From positions 1 through 56,916 of the forward strand of contig NVUQ01000016.1 in the NCBI GenBank assembly GCA_002401955.1: DNA of 56,916 bases, written 5' to 3'. The stretch comes from Flavobacteriales bacterium. GTDB lineage: Bacteria; Bacteroidota; Bacteroidia; Flavobacteriales_E; Vicingaceae. The notes under the pieces are model-generated. The model saw nothing but the letters and a program-made list of their open reading frames with translations, ran no database searches and was not told the DNA's origin. Shown one piece after another: positions 8,401 through 17,662 of the stretch (positions are counted from its first letter, which is position 1; each line of letters begins with the position of its first letter). Made by a program: the position numbers and the translations under genes.

Positions 8401-9971
8401 AAAGGGTCAAGAGGGGTTTGGCCAGCGAGACAGGTAGCGATAGTTGCTCCAGCAAGGTTGGTGTAGGTTACGCTGACTTGCCCGTTTGGATCTACCGTTG
8501 CATTTACTTTGTAATGTTGAGCATAACCAGCATCCGAACCAAAAAGTCTATCTAGTTTAGTTTGAGAAGGGGTGCCATAATAAACGCTGGTTTCATGACC
8601 GCTTCCAATTTTAAAGTTCTCTCCAATACCACTGGCTTTCTTTACTCGGCCATCCATCCCATAAATGGTGCGCGCATACCCGTTACCCTGAGCATCAGGG
8701 AGGTAGGCGTTTTCATTGTTTAAGTCGGGGTTCGTAGGATCATAATAGCTGTAATTGTGCTGCGAATGATTATGGGATAAATCGCTAGGATAAGCCAATT
8801 TACTGGCTACATCAAAATCCAGCTTACTGTATTTTTGATTGACCGCCACAGTATTCAAACTATAGTCTGAATAGTATTTCAATACATTATTGCCTGTAGG
8901 TGACGCAATGGTGTTGAGCGCTGCACGGCCTTCAAAATCGTAATACGTTTCACTAACTATGGTAGTATTATCCGTATTGTTTTTACCCACGGTTTGTCGC
9001 AATCTGCCACTGCCGTCATAAAAACTCATGGTCTCCATACGCTTGCCATGTTCAGCATAAGCTGCCCCGTATTGCCAATTTTTATAGGAAAGATCATCCA
9101 CCAAACCACTGCTTATAATGGCATAGCTTGCAACAGGTGCCCATGCACCCTCCACACGTTTTTCGAAATTTGTACCAGCTCTACCAACGGGCCTCACCCT
9201 AAAATGCAATGAAGATGGATTGACAACATAGGATTCATAAATTAAACTGATGGAATAATTATTTTCTTCCGATGAAACCCGTGTTGCTCTTTTGCGAAAA
9301 TCTGCAGCTGTTACAGCAGCACTTCCATCGTAATTAAATAGCCACTCTATATCATATTCTGCTGCTCCAGGATAAAAGTTCCAATCCAGGTCTACTTCAT
9401 TATTAGTTACATCAACATTGTAATTAAGAGATGGAGCAAGTGTTAAATCCAGGTTGTAAAAGCGTTGAATATCCATATGCCCCGTAAGAACGATGTCATC
9501 TGTTATCTCAGCGGCAGTTAATCCAGTAGGCACAACACTAATGTTATCTACTAAATAGCGGTGATAGTCACCGATCTCTACAACTGCAATGTCCTTATAA
9601 TTCAATACCGGATCATAATCGATGGTAATGGTATAAGTTGTTGCAGGCTCCAATAGTCCGGTGGTCAGGTTAAACCCTTTCACATCAAACTGATAGGTTA
9701 AACTCCAAGCATTATCAAAGTAGGTACTGGTTCCTTCCTCACCTCTTCTTTCGAGAGTAATGTAGTTTTTCACCTTATGATTGGTAAACTCAGTTGCCCA
9801 ATTGGGGGTATTACGCATATATTTCCATTGATGGTCTTCGACTACAAAGGCTCCATAGCTAGAGGTTATGTTCTGTCCACTTCGAAATTGCGCGGTGTGT
9901 TGAGCACTAATATTCCCTGTTAGAAATACTAAAATTGCTATTATCGTTATTCTATAATTTGTGTACTTCAT
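2436..9971 (-). CDS. Giant RHS/YD-repeat protein with novel C-terminal tip
   Basis: This 2511-aa exported RHS-family protein is the last gene of the six-gene operon. I start it at the ATG at 9971 because that gives a clean signal peptide (MKYTNYRITIIAILVFLTG...SAQ); it overlaps the previous gene by 20 bp. In order there are a fibronectin-like segment (about 180-215) and a DUF6443-like block with YDGSGRLRQTVGK (about 313-350). A Cys-rich stretch follows (about 680-720), then two tandem beta modules (about 1040-1250). YD repeats run from about 1440 to 2000 (YDKIGRIRF, YDGLGRAVES, YEYDADNRLEKA). The RHS core motif (DARLGRFFAVDPLAKEYPEL) lies near 2220-2240. RHS proteins form a hollow beta-shell around a C-terminal cargo. 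Here the last 249 residues after the core are Gly-rich, look mostly beta and match no toxin I recognise. No immunity gene follows; the next features are REP elements. Confidence 0.88.
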   Translation of the reverse strand: MKYTNYRITIIAILVFLTGNISAQHTAQFRSGQNITSSYGAFVVEDHQWKYMRNTPNWATEFTNHKVKNYITLERRGEEGTSTYFDNAWSLTYQFDVKGFNLTTGLLEPATTYTITIDYDPVLNYKDIAVVEIGDYHRYLVDNISVVPTGLTAAEITDDIVLTGHMDIQRFYNLDLTLAPSLNYNVDVTNNEVDLDWNFYPGAAEYDIEWLFNYDGSAAVTAADFRKRATRVSSEENNYSISLIYESYVVNPSSLHFRVRPVGRAGTNFEKRVEGAWAPVASYAIISSGLVDDLSYKNWQYGAAYAEHGKRMETMSFYDGSGRLRQTVGKNNTDNTTIVSETYYDFEGRAALNTIASPTGNNVLKYYSDYSLNTVAVNQKYSKLDFDVASKLAYPSDLSHNHSQHNYSYYDPTNPDLNNENAYLPDAQGNGYARTIYGMDGRVKKASGIGENFKIGSGHETSVYYGTPSQTKLDRLFGSDAGYAQHYKVNATVDPNGQVSVTYTNLAGATIATCLAGQTPLDPLGNPMVDPLDYQDEQGAITDDFTDFNTYDATLPGWSVNKALFVSAPGSYTFAYDIASLRYLNLCDNTTGHGCAYVIVINIYDDYNQIIHTESMTYNTGENATPLLPISPAITFTKALNLGSYTVEKVLMLDQTVLAQELADFEAIIDNCVDPLGYAYSIDLSECEDCAYTCSNDYPVLGSADNLNCLLACYEPADNCDALLERMQADMSPGGFYYEEPEWMTSYVWDVNDMPSWNNSGFNVAIAGWAYADNLGVWQEEWVEPCVGGTGDGCFTAPNDHWEDNWNGTGQANSLIQYHPEYCHYQWCIEPEVQASKAFDHQLWVMSYTHAAHANFGFVSGGSLANNFLSFDPFWDTTTPMDNLGLFTVQMTNELNNYGGSGNSMWDIVTANAGTGATNDEVWTLFVQAYTSTKAQIMENYKTAAAGYGCLYLLDVNPADGIADQRTCDTNVPTDFNLILNDQDNDPENDVYDTEPFYCMTAGAPIINQSIAAGIGVLGSGSFIEDYNDNSDCEQLASGSFTISSGSGITSAQVNINGIDISGSVDLLTGSPTPTDMANRLVVAINNHFPASGADYLASYSTNIVTLYAAPGTGSAVNGHVIGLVGVPVSSTSATVEGGINFEVCFLEAYNNDDNCEQMATTTITLQSYSGGVFTGADVLVGGVSLTGGGVNLTAIDEVELAALLADHINMRAHLTGYYAVDNVDLSGGVTLTIYAAPGSGIAPNGLTVTTTLAANGAIDPMADGTAGIACQDLAPLNCLCESFRSDLDVLDLNQTIDYSLPSSALNITDVNAIRDAYNTHYGSNVGWINITSAHILSWWDNCISSLTTDYGQSPEGWNVTLETFDHELVPQDMKCWIYTDDCGLEELQLQAYYSNSTYAFAIEALKAEFLENYIAHCLGVQPVLSNAHFSEALSVSYTDKEYHYTLYYYDQSGNLVQTVPPQGVAQVPDAQLPAVKANRATPTDPATPRVLPAHSMQTKYTQNSLNEVLTDNAPDHEGNQTWYDKIGRIRFSQDPVQQATGKYLYIKYDGLGRAVESGESDELFQSAPFFNGVDDITFPIAGNYRTFTFYDEPASSVIDNFFSGGQDPDRTLRNRVATTAYRQVYNPNKLVYDHATHYRYDIHGNVVELYQEHTQLAELNDPLSAFRFDLKHMKYDFDLVSGVVNQLTYQDGFTDQMMHRYEYDADNRLEKAWTSMDGYIWDEDVEYFYYKHGPLARIELGDDKVQGCDYATTIQGWTKGMNSEGLTPTLDMGKDGEQMGLGSYAGLHSKIASDVTGYTLGYFLGDYQDIAFNPTTARFDGDVSVNSTLKTESSDLYNRNVSRMVTSTPLLNSSANWETSTVGYAFRYDQLNRFKRMRRSLDYTTTTNAWGSLAYNTDYEVSTGFDKNGNLLRLNRNAYDPGKGGSGNGMDQLDYTYDAGTNQLNFVYDILNGTEQDGQLDDITSQTPNNYSYDAKGQLIQDKAEQIANIVWRPDGKVEKIERFNSATVNAPDLEFQYDASGMRILKIVKPRTGGMLSSALDWDYTYYVHDASGNVMAVYDRDKTDPVDANILLQDVMTLKEQYLFGAKRIGVRNANVALGGMKTQYTTMQLTETVPVYPLATLTGQHQRIKGLKSYELTEHRSNVMAVISDKRVVENHAGGPVLAFSADVIAGNDYFPYGMLMPGRHDAIGGYRYGFQGQESDDELKGEGNSVNYKYRMHDARLGRFFAVDPLAKEYPELTPYQFSANQPIHAGELEGLESYDYIGAFIDKLTRSLYSASGVEDQLGTYSGSTYQGDVDNRIDQAGKAASAIVKNVPIVDVINTHVVAEMNIRITKGFRNTDKRVGMAGYDIDLGSVVLMELTYTKNYTTGEVTDMTLNWVGKDDLATFTQGLNGGVPVGPWLHAGGGVNREYVYKAMREGTGQMALEVQSISTSANMGASVGPFSGKVSGNYKEDGRGRPTRATLEVGLSVSGAWSGLNGLAIEASGEIKVINGIEIKYGMGHAKPAK

Positions 9972-10620
9972 AGTTGGCAAATTGTTTAGCACTAATGTAG
10001 CTGCTACCATTTTTTACTAAATATTTATTGATTTTAAACAAGTCGTTTACCAAAAGCACTGTACTAACTTTTGTATAATTGATGACTGTCTTTTTGTAAG
10101 CATACTCCTCCTCATCCGTTGCTTTCGGATAATGGTAAATTATCTTTTTTATCCCTTTGGTGTCCAATTGAATTTCCATGCGAACAACTGGGCCAGCAGA
10201 GAACAACACTTCGTATGCCGAAACGCCATTTTGCTTCCCCACAAAATGAATGGTATCGGCAAGTTCTAGTTGTTGAGCAATTTGTACAGCACTAAGAGGC
10301 TCGTGTTTAGGCATTTTTGTGTTTAGTTTTTGATAACTCAACACCCGATTTACTTTATCAATGCTGATGTACATTCTCCCTGAAACTAAAAATGCTTCGT
10401 CACCAACAGCGGAGTAGTAATTCTGCTTGTTTTTCCTGATTTCTCCTTTTTGAATGCTTCTTTTTCCTTCCCAATTAAAATTGGTAACGGTGTAATCCAA
10501 GTGCAGTTGTTCTGCCAGATAGGTTTGTGAACATTTAGCCAAATCCGCAGGCAGGTTTTGTGCCGCAGCAGCGCTTCCAAAAAGCATCATCAACCCTATT
10601 ATTAAGCTTTGTTTTCTCAT
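9952..10620 (-). CDS. Exported 222-aa protein between two RHS genes
   Basis: A signal peptide (MRKQSLIIGLMMLFGSAAAAQ) is followed by about 200 residues. The order of strands (YTVTNFNWEGKRSIQKGEI, YYSAVGDEAFLVSGRMYISID, then VVRMEIQLDTKGIKKIIYHYP) loosely recalls LolA/LolB-like periplasmic lipoprotein carriers. That is my inference from pattern, not a recognised motif. Its ATG overlaps the stop of the upstream RHS-like gene (TAATG), and its 3' end overlaps the next RHS gene, so it is made together with both. It could be a periplasmic helper for export or surface placement of the RHS proteins. Confidence 0.75.
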   Translation of the reverse strand: MRKQSLIIGLMMLFGSAAAAQNLPADLAKCSQTYLAEQLHLDYTVTNFNWEGKRSIQKGEIRKNKQNYYSAVGDEAFLVSGRMYISIDKVNRVLSYQKLNTKMPKHEPLSAVQIAQQLELADTIHFVGKQNGVSAYEVLFSAGPVVRMEIQLDTKGIKKIIYHYPKATDEEEYAYKKTVINYTKVSTVLLVNDLFKINKYLVKNGSSYISAKQFANYEVHKL

Positions 10621-13600
10621 TATAGATTTTTTGCGTTACCAGTTCTACCTTCAGAAATTGTTTTAATCCCTTTGATGGTCTCCCGAGAAGTTTTAACCAA
10701 ACGACCCTCCTCATCATAAGCATAGAAGGTGGCATAGTTGTTATTATCTAATACAGCGACAGGTTTAAGGTTTCCAACGTCATAGACATAGCTCACTAAG
10801 CCTGCGTTTACAGGATGAATTCGTATATCATCCATATAGATATTTGCTGTTCCTAAATTGTTGAGTGTGAAACTCATCGAAGTACTTGAATTATCTACAG
10901 TAAATTCTCCTCTGATCTGTTGCCAGCCTTCAATTATATTTCCTGAAGGCGCTAACGTTACTGTTTGAACCCCGTTATCAACAACTAACTGGGGAGCTGT
11001 GTAATTTAACAAGTATTGACCTAATGGAGCTGTTTCTTTCACCCATAGTGAAACATAATAGGTTTCCCCTGTTTCCGGAGCGAATTTACCATTGCATCCA
11101 CAGTCGTTTACGGTTACCTGATTGATACCAATATCGTAATTGGAAATATTACTACAATCAGGAGCTACATCAGCATTAAAGGTTTTACTATCTAATCCAT
11201 TGAGTTGGAAAGAATAATCCCCTGAGTGCGCTTCTGTTGTGACTATTTGGGCACCCGTTAATCCAAGATTCCAATGATTTGAGGTATTGCTTAAATAATA
11301 GTTGTAGTCTTCAAAGCCATCGAAAATGATTTCGTTGTATTTAGCGTTTCCAGCAACTGCTGTTACAAGCGCATCTCCATAACCATACTGGGCTGCTGAA
11401 TACACACCAATGGCATCTTGATTTTCTATTTCGAAGCCCTTGGTGGAATAACGTGTTATGGTATTTGCCAACTCCCAATTATCCATAAGAGCAGTACTTG
11501 GGTCTGTGTACATTTCTGTCCAAGGGAACGATTTGGTCATTTCAAAATCACCATCCACACGTATGTCTCCAGTGTTGTTGCGTTCTTTAACATAAACATA
11601 GGAGGCATCAGGTCTCCAAATCCCTTTCATTCCTAGTTTGTATGGGTTGAGAGGCGATCCTGCAGCGATAGTCGCTTCAATGGCAGATGAAGCGTCTGTA
11701 TGCCATGAGTCGTTCATGGTAACTGCTGAGGCACTTAATACATTTCTGGTCATTTGTTCGTATGGAAAGCCGAAGTTACATTCACCAGTTCGCCAATCAT
11801 CTCGACTAGTCATATTACCTACGATGGCTGACTGAATGTTGCGGTGTCCGGGTTTAACCACTTGCAAAATATGATCTACAGCTGCAGGTGAAAACAGATT
11901 CCCATCTTGTTTAATACATAACAGGGTTTGTGTATTTCTTTCCAACACAGTAACCATCTCACCGTCTGTGTATTTGTCTCCTGTTTCAGGCCAAACCCAA
12001 AGTTCATCACCGGCACTAAAATTCAGAAAGTAAGCACTGGCAACAAGATTTGGCAATAGTAATTCCCCCGGATTAGTTCCAGGGAAAATATCCCTTAGTT
12101 CTAAATTTTGGTGCTGATATGCTGCCTCCAGTCCTTCATAAATACGATGTCCGGGCACTGAAAAGCTATAAAGCTCATCTTCAAATTCATTTTCTACCGA
12201 GGTATAAATCGGCTGTCCTGTTGCTCCATCATATATCAAGTTATGGGTTGTAATATCACTTTCCTGATCTTTAGTTCGCACACTCTTTAATACACCCGAT
12301 CGGTGAATGATCTTATGCGTTACTGCGGTTTTGAAACTAGTTTCTGATCGGTTGGTAATGGGTAGCGGAATCACCCATATAGGAATTATTGTTGGCATAA
12401 TACCCTCCACATTTACTTCCAAAGTTTTTGAATCTGTACTGCTTTTTCGTTCATGGGTGCTTACAAAAATATCGTGGCTTTGCCCAATTATAGCAGCTGT
12501 ACATGTACCTTCTTCGTCCAATACACTTACCGAATTATCCAATTGTAATTTACCTGGCTTACCGGGTATTGGTTTGGTCTGGTAGGTATATTCTTGTTCA
12601 GACAAAACCCGATTTTTCTGCGATATTGAAGTGGGATTTGGAGGTATATAGGTGCGTATTATTTTAAGTTTACCCGCCATATCATTCAATATCACCGAAT
12701 ACCCTTGTGTTCTTGCTTTTCGTATATTCATTCGGGTTAAAAATCCAGGAATCATAGTTGGTCTGATAATGGCTGGGTCAAGACTCAAACTGGTTTGCTT
12801 TGCAACTACAGGAAAATCATAAGGCGAATGGAACAGGTGTTCCACCACTGGACTTGCTGATTTGTAGCTCATACGATTGTCCAAATCAGGATCTACAATG
12901 CCAGCAGGGTCATAATCTTTATAAGTCATGTATTTCTCGCCACCCATTACATCCACATCACGCATTATACTTGATACAACAACCCTACGATAACCGACCG
13001 ATTGCCCAGGGTAATAGTTTTTCATAATGGGTTTTTCAATAAAATGTGTCACTTCAGATTTAAAAGGGATACCATCACTGTATCTGATCGGTTGTACCAA
13101 AGCACTTTCTTCGCCTCCAATGGCAGGCTCATAGGCTACGCCACTGGAGGTACCATCTTCCATTTCGTAATTGTATACCTGTCCATAAATATTGTTGGTT
13201 TGTGTTATTGGCAATTCATCACCAAAAACGTTTTCTTCAATGTAAAGTTTTTTAACACGGCTTCCCCCACCATATTTGGCATCAGGTGAGTTGAGGCGCA
13301 TCACAGATCTTCCACTAAATTGCATCCTTTTACACCTTCCGGCAACAATTTGATTGTTGGCAAAACCACCGGTAACAATATTCATCAAATCAGGAATAAA
13401 ACTGAGTAAAGAAAGGGGGCTTATGCCTGAAGCAGGTCCTCCAAAAACTACATCAGATCGATTTTGACGCAGGTAGTTAATTGCTGCCAACCGAAAAGGA
13501 TGCGTGGTAACAACACCTACTTTTTTTGTTTTTTCTGGTTCTAAGATGATCCATCCGTATTCATAACCTCCAGCCACAAGACCCCCTAAACCGTAATTTG

Positions 13601-16600
13601 CAGAACTATTTGCATCAAATGAAGCATATCCTTCAACATAATCGAACTCATCTGATGTAGCTCCATCTTTGGTTAAAGACACATTAATTTTAAAATGAAT
13701 GTCTTTTAACCCCTTTAAGTAAGCGTTGTACAATTCTCCTATGTTTGCCAGCGGTCGTTCTAATCGGAACCATACCCTACCATCTTTGTGTTTCTGATCC
13801 AATGCCTCATCTGGTTCAAGACCTGGAGAGGCATGAGCAATATCATCAGCTCTATCGGAAATGGTCTGAGGTTCGGCTCCAGTAGGAGTCGTCACCCCAA
13901 GAATTTCAACCATTTGCATCGCTTTTTGATCTTCTACATAAGCATAGTCATCCGATTCATATTCAACCTTCATGGTGCCGCCTGATGGCATTTTAATTTC
14001 CTTAAGGTGCCAGGCAGAAGCAAAGGCAGAGCGTTGATTCTGGTCGACATTATCTATAGTGCCATCGTGGTTAAAATCGGCATGTTGATCTACATAGGGC
14101 AATTGTGTAAAAGGGTAAGCCGCTCCAACATAATTTTCGCCAGTAAATTCTGCATCTACATTGGGCTTGTAATTACCCCACCTATCTACATTTCGAAAGT
14201 GATAATTTGGGTTGGAGAACTGATCGTTTTCATTATAATCAAAATTATAAGGACTTAGTTCTCCTCTTGCATTGAGACCGTTATAAGTAAAATGTACCTT
14301 TTTAAGGGTCAGTTTGCCACCATTGTTACTCGTTTCATTGGCAGTTAGATTAGTAGTAGCACCACTGTTATTCGGGATTCCCTGACATAGATCATACGTA
14401 TAACCAAAGTGTGCTTCTTTGATTGGCTTAGCTGCCGAAACAGAACCTGCTTTGTCAATTGTGGTCTTGGCATACAAGCTAACCTTATCGAGCTTTTTCA
14501 TGGTTTTCTGATAAAAAGAGGGGCTGGCTAGGTCAGCTTCCGTAGCAAACTCAGAAGACTCAAAACCATCTTTACGATCGGAAGTACTAAAAATAGCGAT
14601 GTGGGTTTTGGTTTCAATGCTCTCCAAAAAATAGATGTCCTTTTCTCCATAGCTATAACTACCCATGTTGTCGTTTTCATCAGAAAATGAACCGGGCATA
14701 TTGTTCGCATCAGTAAAGGGGATTCTCCATTTATAGTCTTGCATTACCTTATAATTAAATTTCACCCAATAGCCCATATCTCCTTCTGAAGGTCCGGGTA
14801 TATTATCAGCATCAACATAGTCTTGAGCGGTAACTTGTGTTAATAACCATGAGTGTGCGTAGGCTGGTTTTTCATTCACCGAAACGTATTCGTCTAATCT
14901 GTTGTGATCCCCTCCTTGTTTAATAATTTCTTTAAGTGTATTGGCACCAGAGGAATTGTGCCACTCATCTGTTTTTAATAGGCTCAAGTTATCGATGTTT
15001 ACACCCGATTCTGAACCTACCCGATAGCTACTAAGGTCTTGTTTTACCCTAAAAGCTGCATCTTTTTGAACGGTATTCAAAGCAGCTATACCATACGTAT
15101 AAGTCATACCATCAGGCTGAACTGTGTTAATTTCAGCGAGCTGAGTGTTCTTTGCTTTTCCACCACTAGCCGTATAGGGATCAAAATCCCCATCGAATTT
15201 CCCTGTATAATTAACAGGCAAAGGGTTGAGGCTGTTTCTCTGATACGACTCATTATAAATTTTCACGCCTCTAGATTTTCCAAAATGTGCTGCATCATTC
15301 CAATTAAGGGCATAAATGTGGGTTGATCTCCTTTTGCGCTCACTCAAAGCCCGCGTATCTGGTAAAGTTGGGTCAATGGTTGCTATTGGACCAGAAGTGC
15401 CTGGCACTTCAAATAAGCCAGAAGCTTTAAAATGATCTTCCTTCTTTTTACCCGTTATATCCTTTTCCAATTGCAAGCGAACAGGAGTATCGCCCAACCA
15501 ATGAGCCAATTGATCTTCGTTATGGTAGTCATTGCTGTTGTCATATATGGCAGTTTGCTCCCCGTATAGTTGAAAATAGTAGGGTTCAAATTCAGCGTAA
15601 TTGTTTCCTGCGTATAGAAAATCCAAATCGGGCCCTCCTTTTGACCATTTACCACTATAGGCTGAAGATGAAAAACTAGTCTGCACATCAGCTCCTACAT
15701 GAAAATGAGGAGCTGTGTTTCCTATTTCCATTCCTTGAAAAATGGCCTCCTTGGTCTTGTTTTCGACAATTGCATTGGCGTAGTTCCCCACTTCTGAACG
15801 GTAGGGCCTAAAATTCCCTCCCGTTCCCTGCCCTGAAAACGCATAGGCATCATAGGTAATATTGGATGGCGCTAGGTTGGTGATTTTTTTACTGTACATA
15901 AATTCGCCTTGCTGAAAGTCCATAAGCGAAGTAGCATCTGAATTTTGGTTGTTTAAATAGCCATAGGCATCTTTGGCAATTAATTTATTGTCAGGGTCAG
16001 TATAGGCAATGGTAGAGGTTTGTATGTTTCCGTGTAAAGGGCGTTTATAAGTAACTACACCTGGTCCTGATATAGCACCTGTCCCTGTGACAATGGGATT
16101 ACCAGTAACAGGATCCGGAGTTATAGTTCCAAACGCCAAGTCCAATTTTATAGGAGTATTGGTTATCGACATGGGTGTTTTTATGGTAGCGGTATTGTTT
16201 GTTATTGGAAAGGAAAGGGTGCTGGATAATCCAATTGAAGTAGACATATCCCTAATTGAATAATTTTTGTGACAAACATTCCAGCTTTCTTTGCTAGCTG
16301 TTACAGTCATGTTGATAGAGTTCAAACCACTCCTTGAATTAATGGTAGCACTCAACCCTAATTTTCCACCCAAATCAGTACTTTTTGACCCTGCGGTTAG
16401 CCCTGGTTGAAAGTTTAACCCCCCTTGGGAATCAAAAGATAAACCTAAACTTGCACTTAGATTAGAAGACTTATCTTTTGGAATTCCTAAGTTACTTTTT
16501 ACCCGATAGCCAACACCACGGTAATTATTGTAATAAACTTCATAGCTTGGACGAGAAAACAACTCCCCAGCGATACCAGAACTTTTAGGTAATCCTAAGC

Positions 16601-17057
16601 CTTCTTTTCTTGTTGCCCCTTTTCCGAATGGCAACTCTAATGATGCCGTCCAAGAATCTTTTAAATGGAGGTAGTTTTCTACTTCTTCTCCATTAAAATC
16701 ATCGGGCAAACCTCTTAACCCTCGGTTTACAGCCCCTACATTGATGTTCCAACCCAGGCCTACCCAAGAAGCCTCCTGCTCCACATTAATTCCCGAATGG
16801 TAAGCCATGTTAATGGGGTAACCTCCATTGGGGCCGGGTACAGATAACAACGGCATATTGTAAGTAAAACTCCCCGAATAGGGATCAACCATATTGGTGG
16901 TGCTAATGGGCTCAAAACTAGCGTATTCTTCCTGTGCCGGTCCTGAGGTTAAAGCGTAACTCATGGTCGGAAAAATGAGGTCTCCGATTAAGGAAATTGC
17001 AATAAATACTGCCAAGCCTTTTGCTGTACTGCTTTTTCTGAATTTTTGTAAGGTCAT
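10620..17057 (-). CDS. 2145-aa RHS-like shell protein without a toxin tip
   Basis: An exported protein with a signal peptide (residues about 1-36, ending near SYA). The N-terminal block (PYSGSFTYNMPLLSVPGPNG, then YHSGINVEQEASWVGLGWN) is typical of large RHS-associated proteins of Bacteroidota and resembles the start of TcB/SpvB-type shells. Near residue 995 a D-F-N-H-D-G-T-I-D-N-V-D stretch looks like an EF-hand or dockerin-type calcium loop. A block of the kind M-P-S-G-G-T-M-K-V-E-Y-E-S-D-D-Y-A-Y follows. Residues about 1900-2080 look like a jelly-roll carbohydrate-binding-type module. The last 60 residues hold YD-like motifs (YVYDVGNLKPVAV, YAYDEEGRLVKT). There is no RHS core motif or variable cargo. 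The protein may form one half of a two-part shell with the downstream 2511-aa protein. Confidence 0.85.
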   Translation of the reverse strand: MTLQKFRKSSTAKGLAVFIAISLIGDLIFPTMSYALTSGPAQEEYASFEPISTTNMVDPYSGSFTYNMPLLSVPGPNGGYPINMAYHSGINVEQEASWVGLGWNINVGAVNRGLRGLPDDFNGEEVENYLHLKDSWTASLELPFGKGATRKEGLGLPKSSGIAGELFSRPSYEVYYNNYRGVGYRVKSNLGIPKDKSSNLSASLGLSFDSQGGLNFQPGLTAGSKSTDLGGKLGLSATINSRSGLNSINMTVTASKESWNVCHKNYSIRDMSTSIGLSSTLSFPITNNTATIKTPMSITNTPIKLDLAFGTITPDPVTGNPIVTGTGAISGPGVVTYKRPLHGNIQTSTIAYTDPDNKLIAKDAYGYLNNQNSDATSLMDFQQGEFMYSKKITNLAPSNITYDAYAFSGQGTGGNFRPYRSEVGNYANAIVENKTKEAIFQGMEIGNTAPHFHVGADVQTSFSSSAYSGKWSKGGPDLDFLYAGNNYAEFEPYYFQLYGEQTAIYDNSNDYHNEDQLAHWLGDTPVRLQLEKDITGKKKEDHFKASGLFEVPGTSGPIATIDPTLPDTRALSERKRRSTHIYALNWNDAAHFGKSRGVKIYNESYQRNSLNPLPVNYTGKFDGDFDPYTASGGKAKNTQLAEINTVQPDGMTYTYGIAALNTVQKDAAFRVKQDLSSYRVGSESGVNIDNLSLLKTDEWHNSSGANTLKEIIKQGGDHNRLDEYVSVNEKPAYAHSWLLTQVTAQDYVDADNIPGPSEGDMGYWVKFNYKVMQDYKWRIPFTDANNMPGSFSDENDNMGSYSYGEKDIYFLESIETKTHIAIFSTSDRKDGFESSEFATEADLASPSFYQKTMKKLDKVSLYAKTTIDKAGSVSAAKPIKEAHFGYTYDLCQGIPNNSGATTNLTANETSNNGGKLTLKKVHFTYNGLNARGELSPYNFDYNENDQFSNPNYHFRNVDRWGNYKPNVDAEFTGENYVGAAYPFTQLPYVDQHADFNHDGTIDNVDQNQRSAFASAWHLKEIKMPSGGTMKVEYESDDYAYVEDQKAMQMVEILGVTTPTGAEPQTISDRADDIAHASPGLEPDEALDQKHKDGRVWFRLERPLANIGELYNAYLKGLKDIHFKINVSLTKDGATSDEFDYVEGYASFDANSSANYGLGGLVAGGYEYGWIILEPEKTKKVGVVTTHPFRLAAINYLRQNRSDVVFGGPASGISPLSLLSFIPDLMNIVTGGFANNQIVAGRCKRMQFSGRSVMRLNSPDAKYGGGSRVKKLYIEENVFGDELPITQTNNIYGQVYNYEMEDGTSSGVAYEPAIGGEESALVQPIRYSDGIPFKSEVTHFIEKPIMKNYYPGQSVGYRRVVVSSIMRDVDVMGGEKYMTYKDYDPAGIVDPDLDNRMSYKSASPVVEHLFHSPYDFPVVAKQTSLSLDPAIIRPTMIPGFLTRMNIRKARTQGYSVILNDMAGKLKIIRTYIPPNPTSISQKNRVLSEQEYTYQTKPIPGKPGKLQLDNSVSVLDEEGTCTAAIIGQSHDIFVSTHERKSSTDSKTLEVNVEGIMPTIIPIWVIPLPITNRSETSFKTAVTHKIIHRSGVLKSVRTKDQESDITTHNLIYDGATGQPIYTSVENEFEDELYSFSVPGHRIYEGLEAAYQHQNLELRDIFPGTNPGELLLPNLVASAYFLNFSAGDELWVWPETGDKYTDGEMVTVLERNTQTLLCIKQDGNLFSPAAVDHILQVVKPGHRNIQSAIVGNMTSRDDWRTGECNFGFPYEQMTRNVLSASAVTMNDSWHTDASSAIEATIAAGSPLNPYKLGMKGIWRPDASYVYVKERNNTGDIRVDGDFEMTKSFPWTEMYTDPSTALMDNWELANTITRYSTKGFEIENQDAIGVYSAAQYGYGDALVTAVAGNAKYNEIIFDGFEDYNYYLSNTSNHWNLGLTGAQIVTTEAHSGDYSFQLNGLDSKTFNADVAPDCSNISNYDIGINQVTVNDCGCNGKFAPETGETYYVSLWVKETAPLGQYLLNYTAPQLVVDNGVQTVTLAPSGNIIEGWQQIRGEFTVDNSSTSMSFTLNNLGTANIYMDDIRIHPVNAGLVSYVYDVGNLKPVAVLDNNNYATFYAYDEEGRLVKTSRETIKGIKTISEGRTGNAKNL

Positions 17058-17059
17058 AA

Positions 17060-17662
17060 TTAATTGAGAATTAATGTTGGTATGTTCTTAATTTTTTCTT
17101 TTGAGATGTTGAGGTAAACAGGGCCCAAACCCAACTTACTTCCATCAAAATATATCGTTTGGTCATTTTGGATGGATACTGTATTTTCAAATGCCAAGTT
17201 AAAGGTGACATAGGGTGCCAAATCGTAGGTTCGTTCAAAAACACTGAACATACAATTGAGGGTATCTGTTCCATCAATTAGTTTTAAATCTTGTTGAATG
17301 CCATTGGTAAAATAATCCAGCTTTAAGAAATAATCTTGTTCGGTTTGATTGCCAATATCCATTACTTTAAGTGCAGGGTTATTGGCCTTAATTTTAAAAT
17401 TAAAATTCAAGGAATTGTCCAATATTTTGCTTCTTTCTTTTAAATTTTCGGCAGATATGGTGTAGTTTTCTTGCAAAGCGATAAGTGTTGATGGTCGGTA
17501 TTGCACTTCTAACTGGTACTGATCAATGGCTTTATTTACGATTAATCCGTTAGCGGGGTTAGTCATCCATTTTACGTATTCTTTTCGATTTAATTGTTCG
17601 GGTGTAGCCGAGCATCCAATTAGCAGCAAACCTGCAAGTGTTATGTTGATTATACGATTCAT
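17060..17662 (-). CDS. Lipoprotein of the RHS operon
   Basis: This 200-aa protein has a type II signal peptide with lipobox L-L-I-G-C at about residues 13-17, so it is expected in a membrane facing the periplasm or the cell surface. The remainder has no motif I recognise. The start overlaps the stop of the OmpH-like gene (ATGA), and only 2 bp separate its stop from the next RHS-like gene. That makes co-translation with the RHS operon very likely. A role in anchoring or guiding the RHS proteins is only a guess. Confidence 0.8.
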   Translation of the reverse strand: MNRIINITLAGLLLIGCSATPEQLNRKEYVKWMTNPANGLIVNKAIDQYQLEVQYRPSTLIALQENYTISAENLKERSKILDNSLNFNFKIKANNPALKVMDIGNQTEQDYFLKLDYFTNGIQQDLKLIDGTDTLNCMFSVFERTYDLAPYVTFNLAFENTVSIQNDQTIYFDGSKLGLGPVYLNISKEKIKNIPTLILN

